Part shown: one piece after another, positions 1 through 5,676 of the stretch
Position numbering within the stretch: position 1 is the first letter of the stretch
Layout of the letters: each line of letters opens with the position of its first letter
NCBI GenBank assembly: GCA_964493945.1
Contig: CAZBQG010000125.1
Span: forward strand, 1 to 12,544
From: CAZBQG01 sp964493945
GTDB taxonomy: Bacteria; Pseudomonadota; Alphaproteobacteria; Rhodospirillales; UBA2165
Reading direction: 5' to 3'
DNA length: 12,544 nucleotides
The notes under the pieces: generated by a model
What the model saw: only the letters and a program-made list of their open reading frames with translations
What the model was told of the DNA's origin: nothing
Database searches by the model: none
Made by a program: the position numbers and the translations under genes

Positions 1-58
1 CTTGCTTGAATCACACAAACCATTGATAGTCCGTTAACTGTCAACAGGACCTAGCTCG

Positions 59-1291
59 TTACTCGTAGCGAAGCGCCTCGATCGGATCCAGACGCGACGC
101 CTTGCGCGCCGGGTAGTAGCCGAAAAAGACCCCGACGGCGGCGGCGAAACCGAAAGCCAGAAAGACGGAATTGGGCTGGATAATGGCCGGCCATTGGCCC
201 AAAGCGGCGATGACCTTGGAGCCCGCCAGCCCCAACCCCACACCGATGGCGCCGCCGATCAGGGAAAGGGTCACGGCTTCGATCAGGAATTGGCGCAATA
301 TGTCTTTGCGCCTTGCACCGATGGCCATGCGCAAACCTATCTCGCGGGTTCGTTCGGTCACCGATACCAGCATGATGTTCATGATTCCGATGCCGCCCAC
401 GATCAACGACACCGATGCGACGGCGGCCATCAGAATGGTCATGACCCGCAGGGAACTGGCCCTTGCTTCCAGGATGGAGCTCAGATTGCGCACATAGAAA
501 TCATCGCTGGCACCGGGCCGGATGCGGTGGCGCTGGCGCAGAAGATCGGTCATCAGGCGGATATTTTCCTCCACCCCTTCGGCGGTGTGGGATTTGACGT
601 AAAGCATGGAGACCAGCTTGCCCTTCAGGCGCCGCCCGCCGATCAGGCGCTTCTTGGCCGTGGTGATGGGCACCATCACGGTGTCGTCCATATCGGTGCC
701 GAAAGGCGTTTCGCCCTTGGCCGCCAGCACCCCCAGAACGGTGAAGGGGACGCGCTTGACCCGCACCACCCGGCCGATGGGGTCTTCGCTGCCGAATATG
801 TTTTTGACCACCGTGGTGCCCAGCAAGATCACCTTGGCGGCCCGCCGCGTCTCGGCCTTGTTGAACCAACGGCCATGTTGGATTTGCCATTCTCGGGCTT
901 CCTGGAATTCAGGCGTCACCCCCTGGATGGCTGTCGCCCAGTTGCGGTTGCCCAGAATGATCTGGCCCGATCCCCGCACCCGGGCCGCCGCCACCTGGAT
1001 CGAGGGAATCTCATTTTGAATGGCGACGGCGTCATCTTCGGTCAAGGTGGGGCGCGATCCCCTGGCACCCCGGGCACCGCCCGATGTGGTGGTCCCCGGC
1101 AGGACCATAACCAGATTGGAGCCCAGGCTTTTGATCACCCCGTCGATGCGGGCCTGGGCGCCGGCGCCGATGGCAATCATGACGATCACGGCGCCAACAC
1201 CGATGATGATGCCCAGCGCCGTAAGCACGCTGCGCAGCACATTGACCCGGATGGCACCCAGGGCGGCGCGGATGGAATCGGCCAAGCTCAT
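59..1291 (-). CDS. MacB-type ABC exporter permease (FtsX-like)
   Basis: Inner-membrane permease of a MacAB/LolCDE-type (type VII) ABC exporter, which couples cytoplasmic ATP hydrolysis to movements of a periplasmic domain. The 410 residues show the family layout: one membrane helix near residues 20-44, a large periplasmic MacB_PCD domain (about 50-280), then three helices near 285-310, 335-360 and 375-395. The segment TEREIGL-like 'ERTREIGLRMAIGARRKDI' and the C-terminal 'PARKASRLDPIEALRYE' are hallmarks of the FtsX/MacB permease family. ATG at 1291 overlaps the stop of the upstream ATPase gene by four bases (ATGA), with GGAG five bases before the start, so the two are translationally coupled. 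It is the last gene of the six-gene minus-strand run; no TolC-like outer-membrane gene is visible before the window edge. Unlike E. coli MacB, the ATPase is a separate protein. The exported substrate cannot be told from sequence. Confidence 0.93.
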   Translation of the reverse strand: MSLADSIRAALGAIRVNVLRSVLTALGIIIGVGAVIVMIAIGAGAQARIDGVIKSLGSNLVMVLPGTTTSGGARGARGSRPTLTEDDAVAIQNEIPSIQVAAARVRGSGQIILGNRNWATAIQGVTPEFQEAREWQIQHGRWFNKAETRRAAKVILLGTTVVKNIFGSEDPIGRVVRVKRVPFTVLGVLAAKGETPFGTDMDDTVMVPITTAKKRLIGGRRLKGKLVSMLYVKSHTAEGVEENIRLMTDLLRQRHRIRPGASDDFYVRNLSSILEARASSLRVMTILMAAVASVSLIVGGIGIMNIMLVSVTERTREIGLRMAIGARRKDILRQFLIEAVTLSLIGGAIGVGLGLAGSKVIAALGQWPAIIQPNSVFLAFGFAAAVGVFFGYYPARKASRLDPIEALRYE

Positions 1292-2016
1292 GACGGCTCC
1301 GTCAACAGGGCCTGGGCGTCCGCGGGTTGGGCAATCACTTCTTGCGATGCCACCCGCCCGTCATGGAACCGGATGCGGCGCCCGGCAAACCGTGCCACAT
1401 CGGCTTCGTGGGTAACCAGGATAACCGTCATGCCGTCGCGGTTGAGCCGCTGGCAGAGGCCCATGATTTCAAGCCCCGTGCGGGAATCCAGGGCGCCCGT
1501 CGGCTCATCGGCCAAAATAATTTGCGGTGCCCCGACCAGAGCGCGGGCGATGGCGACGCGCTGCTGCTGGCCGCCCGACAATTGGGCCGGGTGATGGTCC
1601 ATGCGGTCGGCCAGCCCCACATCCAGGAGCACTTTGCGGGCCCGCTCCTGACGCTCGGCTTTGCCTACCTTGGCGTAGAGCAAGGGGAGCTGCACATTGT
1701 CCAGGGCCGAGGTGCGGGCCAGAAGATTGAAATTCTGAAAGACGAAGCCGATTTTCAGGCCCCGTGTGCCGGCCAGTTCATCCGAACTCAGGCTGGAAAC
1801 ATCCTGACCGTCCAGGAAATACTGCCCGGCGCTGGGCTGATCCAGGCATCCCAGCAAATTCATCATGGTCGATTTGCCCGAACCCGACGGCCCCATGATG
1901 GCAACGAATTCGCCGGCCTGAATTTCCAGGGATACATCGCTCAACGCATGCACCACATTCTCGCCAAGGTGATAATCCTTGCCGAGCCCGACGGTGCGCA
2001 TGAGGGGAGCCGTCAT
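1288..2016 (-). CDS. MacB/LolD-type ABC exporter ATP-binding protein
   Basis: Cytoplasmic ATPase partner of the downstream FtsX-like permease. The 242 residues contain every ABC motif: Walker A GPSGSGKST (42-50), Q-loop Gln94, signature LSGGQQQR (146-153), Walker B ILADEP (167-172) and switch His203. The pattern 'KIGFVFQNFNLLARTSALDNVQLPL' region is typical of the MacB/LolD/FtsE branch. The open frame extends upstream to 2265, but that extension overlaps the adaptor gene, has no family similarity and is rejected. The start chosen is ATG at 2016, one base after the adaptor's TGA (2020-2018), giving the usual length of about 240 residues. The start has only a weak ribosome site, so coupling to the adaptor is likely. 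It sits between the adaptor and permease genes, the standard order for a tripartite MacAB-like pump. Confidence 0.95.
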   Translation of the reverse strand: MTAPLMRTVGLGKDYHLGENVVHALSDVSLEIQAGEFVAIMGPSGSGKSTMMNLLGCLDQPSAGQYFLDGQDVSSLSSDELAGTRGLKIGFVFQNFNLLARTSALDNVQLPLLYAKVGKAERQERARKVLLDVGLADRMDHHPAQLSGGQQQRVAIARALVGAPQIILADEPTGALDSRTGLEIMGLCQRLNRDGMTVILVTHEADVARFAGRRIRFHDGRVASQEVIAQPADAQALLTEPS

Positions 2017-2017
2017 A

Positions 2018-3670
2018 TCAGAACCCGAATCGCCGCCGTCCACCACCGCTTCCGCCGCCGGATACGGTCTTGGCTCCGACGATGACTTCAGCGCCTTCTT
2101 GCAATGCGCCACTGGCCATTTCGGTAAAGGATCCGTCACCCAACCCGATGCGAAGCTCCACCGGCTTTGGCTCACCGTCCTCCAATATCCAGACCCTGGC
2201 GGGGCGTGTCGGATTAACCCGCCTGCCGGCCTGCATGCGGGAAAATTTCTGGCGCTGACCGGCATCCAGGAATTGCATGATCTTCTTGTTCATTTCCCGG
2301 CGCATGGTACGCATGGCATCGCGGAAACCGGAGCCCGGCCCGCCCCCTTCGCCCCGGCCCATCAAGGCTCGTATCCGGCCCCGGCGCTGGCGGGCCAGTT
2401 CGCGGAGTTGTTCTTTTTGCTGATCGTTAAGTTCCAAATCCTTGGCGAGCTTTTGCATGCGCGCCCGGGCCGCCGCCGGGCCACCGCCCCTGCCGGGCCG
2501 CCCGCCACCCCTGGCACCCCGGGCCTGGGGCCGTTTCGGCGGCGTAATGCCCGGTGGCTGAAATCTGAGCGCCGCATCGGGAATTTTGAGAACCCCGGTC
2601 CGGCTGCTGACCTGCACTTCCACATTGGCGGTCATACCCGGCAAGAGGCGCTGATCCGTGTTATCCGCCGTGACGATGACCGTATAGGTGACCACATTCT
2701 GTACGGTTTCTGGCTTCTTTCGCACTTGGCGAACCTTGCCCCGGAAGGTGCGCCCGGGGAATGAATCGACGGTGAATCTGGCCGTCTGGCCGGGCTCGAT
2801 CTGGCCGATATCGGCCTCGTCGATATTGGTTTCCACCAGCATTTTCCGCAAGTCCTGGGCGATGGTGAACAGGATGGGCGCCTGCATGGAAGCGGCCACG
2901 GTCTGTCCCACATCCACATCGCGCCCGATCACCACACCGTCCACCGGCGAACGTATAAATGTGTTTTCCAGATTGACCTTGGCCATATCAAGTACTGCTT
3001 TTTTGAGTGCGATCTGGGCATCGGCATGGGTCACTTCGGCCCTGGCCATGCGCAATTGGGCAAGGCGGGCCGCGACCGTGGCGCGCTGGGCATCCAGCTT
3101 GGCGGACGCCTCATCCAGGGATGCGGTCGCCGCCTGCCAGGTACTCCGTGCCTTATCCAACGCACTGACCGCGATAACCCCGCCTGCCCGCAGCTTTTCC
3201 TTGCGCCTGAAGTCTTTTTTCAGATCAGCATCATTGACCATGGTGCGGGCAAGTTCGGCTTCGGCGGCGGAACGCTGGGCCCGCCCATTGCCCAGATTGG
3301 CCCGGGCCTGGCCGACGGCGGCCAGTTTGGTTGCGCGCCCGGCCTGGGCCACGGCCAGCTCGGCCCGGGCCTGGGCCAGTTTGACCTGGAAACTTTGCGG
3401 ATCGATGCGGGCGATCTCCTGGCCCGCGCGCACCGGGGAATTGAAATCCACCGACAGGCTGGAAATCTGGCCAGATATTTCAGAGCCAACCTCCACCGTA
3501 ACCAGGGCGTTAAGCTCACCCGAAGCGGAAACCACTTTTTGCAGGCTGCCCCGGGTCAGTTTGGCCAAACGAAATTCCGCCGCTTCCGAACCGGCCCCGC
3601 CATGGAAATAAAAGGCGCCGCCGGCGGCAGCTATGGCAATAGCGCCAAGGATCAATATTTTGCGGTTCAT
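2018..3670 (-). CDS. MacA-like periplasmic adaptor with Spy/CpxP-like helical insert
   Basis: Membrane fusion protein (HlyD/MacA family) that would bridge the inner-membrane MacB-like permease to an outer-membrane channel. It has 550 residues: an N-terminal membrane anchor (about 4-22), first lipoyl half (about 58-95, VGSEISGQI), a long coiled-coil hairpin (about 95-235), second lipoyl half (FIRSPVDGVVIGRDVDVGQTV, about 238-258), beta-barrel (about 275-355) and a membrane-proximal end (about 490-537). Family members normally have a short loop around residue 370. Here there is an Arg/Gly/Pro-rich linker (374-402) followed by a helical segment (about 403-482) with two LTxxQ-like motifs, LELNDQQKEQL and LDAGQRQKF, as in Spy/CpxP-type proteins. 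The tail is Gly/Arg-rich. The frame is open up to 3778, but ATG at 3670 is preceded by GAGGG and begins right at the signal-anchor, seven bases after the upstream stop. Confidence 0.92.
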   Translation of the reverse strand: MNRKILILGAIAIAAAGGAFYFHGGAGSEAAEFRLAKLTRGSLQKVVSASGELNALVTVEVGSEISGQISSLSVDFNSPVRAGQEIARIDPQSFQVKLAQARAELAVAQAGRATKLAAVGQARANLGNGRAQRSAAEAELARTMVNDADLKKDFRRKEKLRAGGVIAVSALDKARSTWQAATASLDEASAKLDAQRATVAARLAQLRMARAEVTHADAQIALKKAVLDMAKVNLENTFIRSPVDGVVIGRDVDVGQTVAASMQAPILFTIAQDLRKMLVETNIDEADIGQIEPGQTARFTVDSFPGRTFRGKVRQVRKKPETVQNVVTYTVIVTADNTDQRLLPGMTANVEVQVSSRTGVLKIPDAALRFQPPGITPPKRPQARGARGGGRPGRGGGPAAARARMQKLAKDLELNDQQKEQLRELARQRRGRIRALMGRGEGGGPGSGFRDAMRTMRREMNKKIMQFLDAGQRQKFSRMQAGRRVNPTRPARVWILEDGEPKPVELRIGLGDGSFTEMASGALQEGAEVIVGAKTVSGGGSGGGRRRFGF

Positions 3671-3677
3671 GTTGCCC

Positions 3678-4172
3678 TCATTGGGCATTTTCACGGCAGC
3701 GGCGGCGGCGCTCACCCCGGCGGGCGCGGTGTTCCATGCGCTCCGCCGCGACTTGGGCCAGACGGGCGCGCTGCGCACTACTGAGTGTCTGGAGGAAATC
3801 GGCCATGGATTGATGGCTCAGGCTTTGCGCCCGCAACCTCTCGGCCCGCACTTTGTCAAGCGCCGCCAGGAACCGCGCACGGTCGAATTCGGGTGCCCCC
3901 ATCAATTGTCCCGCCGCCCGGTAGGATTGCCCCATGGCGTGGCGCCGGGCGCGCATGTCGGGTGCCCGTTCGCCAAACAGCTTGCGGGCCGCGGGGCGTA
4001 CCTCTTCGCCCAGCACCCGGACCGCCCAGGGGACGCTCAACACGCCGCCCCGGAATTGCCGGGAGTTATGCTTTTTATAGGCACCAGCGGCGATCACTCC
4101 GATGAGAAACAGATTGAGCACCAGGGATGAAAAGAAAAAACCCGCCCAGCAGCGAGGCGTCATGGTAATCAT
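3678..4172 (-). CDS. Membrane-anchored periplasmic Metal_resist/CnrX/CpxP-like sensor protein
   Basis: Probable periplasmic sensor or chaperone of the heavy-metal-sensor (Metal_resist, CnrX/ZraP/CpxP-like) group. The 164 residues start with one membrane helix (about 9-31), followed by a highly charged, all-helical periplasmic domain. The domain carries the family pattern of an Arg-rich helix (PDMRARRHAMGQSYRAAGQL, 71-90), then 'FDRARFLAALDKVRAERLRAQ' and an LSSAQRARL motif resembling LTxxQ (130-138). His35, His78, His120, Met123 and His148 are possible ligands, but the HxxxH pair known in CnrX is not seen, so metal binding is unproven. ATG at 4172 overlaps the previous gene's stop (ATGA) and has a perfect GGAGG at 4184-4180, seven bases upstream; the longer frame to 4334 is rejected. 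Its position directly after sigma and putative anti-sigma genes suggests that it modulates the anti-sigma protein. A pure chaperone role is the alternative. Confidence 0.8.
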   Translation of the reverse strand: MITMTPRCWAGFFFSSLVLNLFLIGVIAAGAYKKHNSRQFRGGVLSVPWAVRVLGEEVRPAARKLFGERAPDMRARRHAMGQSYRAAGQLMGAPEFDRARFLAALDKVRAERLRAQSLSHQSMADFLQTLSSAQRARLAQVAAERMEHRARRGERRRRCRENAQ

Positions 4173-4504
4173 TCCAAATCCTCCAGGGCGCTTTCGGAAA
4201 CAAAGGCGAGGGCCACCATATCCTCGGCCAGGGACACTTCCTCCTGGGCCGGCAGGGCCAGACCCAGACCCATCCCCAGGATGGCCGCCGAGGCCAGAAC
4301 CGTTGCTGGCGGCCAAAGGGTGCCAAAGGGCCAAAGGGCGGCCAGAAAAGCGCGCAAACCGTATTCCTGGTCCATATCCGCCAGAATGCGGGCCTTGAGG
4401 CCGGGGCTGGCTTTCACCTCCTCGAGCCCGCCGATCAGTTGATCCAGGCGCCGGGCGAATTGGGCCTCGTTCAGGTGTTCCTCATCCGGTTCATGATTAA
4501 CCAT
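4169..4504 (-). CDS. Small single-pass membrane protein, putative anti-sigma factor (CnrY-like position)
   Basis: Likely anti-sigma factor for the ECF sigma factor encoded just upstream, although no classical anti-sigma motif is present. The 111 residues form an acidic and basic cytoplasmic N-terminus (1-60, including SPGLKARILADM at 33-44, a pattern common in short anti-sigma-like proteins), one hydrophobic helix (about 66-85, Ala/Gly/Leu-rich) and a short acidic periplasmic tail (86-111). There is no HxxxCxxC zinc anti-sigma motif. The chosen ATG at 4504 overlaps the sigma stop as TGATG and has AAGGAG seven bases upstream; a GTG at 4507 is possible but lies too close to that ribosome site. 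The gene's last bases overlap the start of the Metal_resist-type sensor. The assignment rests on size, topology and gene order, as in CnrY of the CnrYXH system, rather than on clear sequence similarity. Confidence 0.65.
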   Translation of the reverse strand: MVNHEPDEEHLNEAQFARRLDQLIGGLEEVKASPGLKARILADMDQEYGLRAFLAALWPFGTLWPPATVLASAAILGMGLGLALPAQEEVSLAEDMVALAFVSESALEDLE

Positions 4505-5142
4505 CACAAATCTCCTTCCAAATCGCTCCGCAAATGACCGAGAGTGGCACGCAAAGAGCGTCGGCCCCGGCCCAAAAGCGATTCCACAGCTTCCACGCTG
4601 ATTTCCATAATTCCCGCCACTTCAATATTTCCGTAACCCTGCCCATGGGCCAACAGCACCGCCACCTTTTGACGTTCGGGCAGCGCGGCGATGGCGGCCT
4701 CCACCTGACGCCCGATCTGATCGCCGTGCAGAGACTGGGCCGGGTCCAGGCCGGGATCCACCAGTTCGGGCATATCCTCCAGGTTCAGCGGAGCCCGGCG
4801 GCGAAGCCGTTCCATGCTGAGATTATAGGCAACCTTGTTCAGCCAATGGGCCACCGGCGCCTTGGCCTGCCAGCGGGGCGCCCGGCGCCATAGTCGTAAA
4901 AAGGCTTCCTGGGCCACATCCTCGGCCTCTCCATGATCGCCCAGCAAGCGGTAGGCGAAGCCAACCAGCCGGTCCAGATGCATCTCCACCAACTGGCGGC
5001 TGGCTGCCACATCTCCCCGCTTGGCGCTAGCCAGCAGGCGGGCATCTATCTGGGCCTGACTGAGACGATCCTCCGCGTCTACCGCGTTCGCCAAAGGGTC
5101 AGCCCCGCAAATCATAACCGCCGCCTGCGCCAAGGTCGCCAA
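4504..5142 (-). CDS. ECF-type RNA polymerase sigma factor (sigma-70 family)
   Basis: Extracytoplasmic-function sigma factor that would direct RNA polymerase to its own operon and possibly other envelope genes. The 212 residues hold region 2 (about 50-117: LVEMHLDRLVGFAYRLLGDHGEAEDVAQEAFLRLW region, then WLNKVAYNLSMERLRRR) and region 4 (about 145-200: ALPERQKVAVLLAH..., helix-turn-helix ending in ISVEAVESLLGRGRRSLR). There is no region 3 or long C-terminal extension, as expected for the ECF group. The start is uncertain: a TTG at 5142 has GGAAAGG about seven bases upstream, while the first ATG is at 5115 and lacks a clear ribosome site; both leave the domains intact. It is the first gene of the minus-strand run and faces the AT-rich divergent intergenic region. 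It overlaps the next gene by one base (TGATG), as is usual for a sigma/anti-sigma pair. Confidence 0.93.
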   Translation of the reverse strand: MATLAQAAVMICGADPLANAVDAEDRLSQAQIDARLLASAKRGDVAASRQLVEMHLDRLVGFAYRLLGDHGEAEDVAQEAFLRLWRRAPRWQAKAPVAHWLNKVAYNLSMERLRRRAPLNLEDMPELVDPGLDPAQSLHGDQIGRQVEAAIAALPERQKVAVLLAHGQGYGNIEVAGIMEISVEAVESLLGRGRRSLRATLGHLRSDLEGDL

Positions 5143-5275
5143 AGCTTTGCCTTTCCGCCATTTTAAACCAAGCCGCTTTCCCGCTTAAACGCCAGTCCAA
5201 TTATATTCCGTCGCTCCGTCAGAAACATATTTATAACCCTTATTTTTTACACAAAAATAATGTATTTATTTTTTA

Positions 5276-5304
5276 TTTACAATATTTTTTATGTACACTA
5301 TATG
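5276..5304 (+). promoter_or_regulatory. Candidate sigma-70 promoter for the DUF2849-cysI operon
   Basis: TTTACA at 5276-5281 (five of six matches to the -35 consensus) is followed after 17 bases by TATATG at 5299-5304 (a TATA core, four of six matches to the -10 consensus). Transcription would begin around 5311, giving a leader of about 90 bases. TTTACA at 5276 and TGTAAA at 5303-5308 also form a 6-bp dyad that could be an operator overlapping the promoter. This is pattern-based only; AT-rich DNA gives such matches by chance fairly often. Confidence 0.4.
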
Positions 5305-5322
5305 TAAAAGACAAAGCGATCA

Positions 5323-5390
5323 GGTAAATTACCCAATCCCGTTCCATGCGGGATAGACCATTGCCCATCCTGGGATGGGTTTGGCGGTCT
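5323..5390 (+). promoter_or_regulatory. Three tandem inverted repeats in the cys operon leader
   Basis: Three dyads follow each other before the first gene. GGTAA-A-TTACC lies at 5323-5333. ATCCCG (5336-5341) pairs with CGGGAT (5349-5354) around a 7-base loop. AGACC (5355-5359) pairs with GGTCT (5386-5390) and encloses CCCATC (5364-5369) paired with GATGGG (5374-5379) around a 4-base loop. The last structure ends just before the ribosome site at 5391-5400. ATCCC at 5336 could also pair with GGGAT at 5372-5376, so alternative folds exist. As RNA this would be a compact structured leader; as DNA the first dyad could be an operator. I do not recognise a known riboswitch family in it. Confidence 0.5.
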
Positions 5391-5403
5391 TGGGAGAGGA
5401 ATA

Positions 5404-5667
5404 ATGACTTTGCAGATGGTTACGGCCAACGGACTTGGCGATGGCGGCGTGCTTTATCTGGCCGGCGACGGCGGCTGGAGCGTTGATTTCAAACTGGGCG
5501 CCACGGCCAGCGGCGCCGAAGCTGATCGCCTGTTGGAAAATGGCCGGGCGGCGGAGGCCAGGCAAATAGTTATCGGTGCCTATTTGATCGATGTGGAAGA
5601 GGCCGAAGGCGGCCTCAAGCCGGTCCGCTACCGGGAACAAATCCGGGCCGACGGGCCGACCGTCTGA
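5404..5667 (+). CDS. DUF2849 family protein of the sulfite reductase cluster
   Basis: Small soluble protein (87 residues) of the DUF2849 family, which in alphaproteobacteria is typically encoded immediately before the sulfite reductase hemoprotein gene. Its biochemical role is unknown; linkage suggests a part in sulfite reduction or in assembling or delivering electrons to CysI. Visible features are a glycine-rich start (NGLGDGGVLYL, 9-19), a GWSVDF motif (about 25-30), a central Ala/Glu-rich helix (AEADRLLENGRAAEARQ, about 38-54) and a C-terminal 'VRYREQIRADGPTV' end, all typical of the family. No signal peptide or membrane helix. ATG at 5404 has GGGAG seven bases upstream within a purine run at 5392-5400. 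Its stop codon TGA is the start of the TGAGGA ribosome site of cysI, nine bases before that gene, so the two are co-translated. Confidence 0.85.
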   Translation: MTLQMVTANGLGDGGVLYLAGDGGWSVDFKLGATASGAEADRLLENGRAAEARQIVIGAYLIDVEEAEGGLKPVRYREQIRADGPTV

Positions 5668-5676
5668 GGAATCGCC

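Larger units (their letters stand above)
5143..5403. promoter_or_regulatory. Divergent intergenic control region with AT-rich block
   Basis: The 261 bases lie between the leftward sigma-factor operon and the rightward sulfite-reductase operon. Bases from about 5198 to 5318 are strongly AT-rich, against GC-rich surroundings on both sides, and contain several T- and A-runs. The rightward half ends in a series of inverted repeats described separately. No open reading frame with coding character is visible. The region must hold both divergent promoters. For the leftward operon I could not recognise a convincing ECF promoter: GGAAT and CGTT occur at 5209-5205 and 5191-5188, but only 13 bases apart. 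Confidence 0.7.

Noticed and set aside
29..50. Imperfect hairpin GTCCGTT/AACAGGAC after the permease stop
   Set aside because: Seven paired bases with a bulge, partly AT, and no T-run on the minus strand; too weak to call a terminator.
194..1594. Long plus-strand open frame of 466 codons antisense to the permease and ATPase genes
   Set aside because: It is rich in His, Gly, Asp and Gln in the pattern expected from the reverse of a GC-rich gene, shows no family motif, and lies opposite two certain genes.
2017..2265. N-terminal extension of the minus-strand ATPase to 2265
   Set aside because: The extra 83 codons overlap the adaptor gene, match no ABC protein, and a normal-length start lies at 2016.
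2688..3611. Plus-strand open frame of 307 codons antisense to the adaptor gene
   Set aside because: Ser/Ala/Arg-rich shadow frame without a domain or ribosome site; the minus-strand adaptor is certain.
5188..5209. GGAAT...CGTT on the minus strand as an ECF promoter for the sigma operon
   Set aside because: The spacing is only 13 bases where ECF promoters need about 15-17, and the elements are short enough to occur by chance.
5311..5403. SAM-II or another known sulfur riboswitch in the cys leader
   Set aside because: The stems are there, but the conserved sequence blocks I know for SAM-II do not appear; kept only as an unclassified structured leader.
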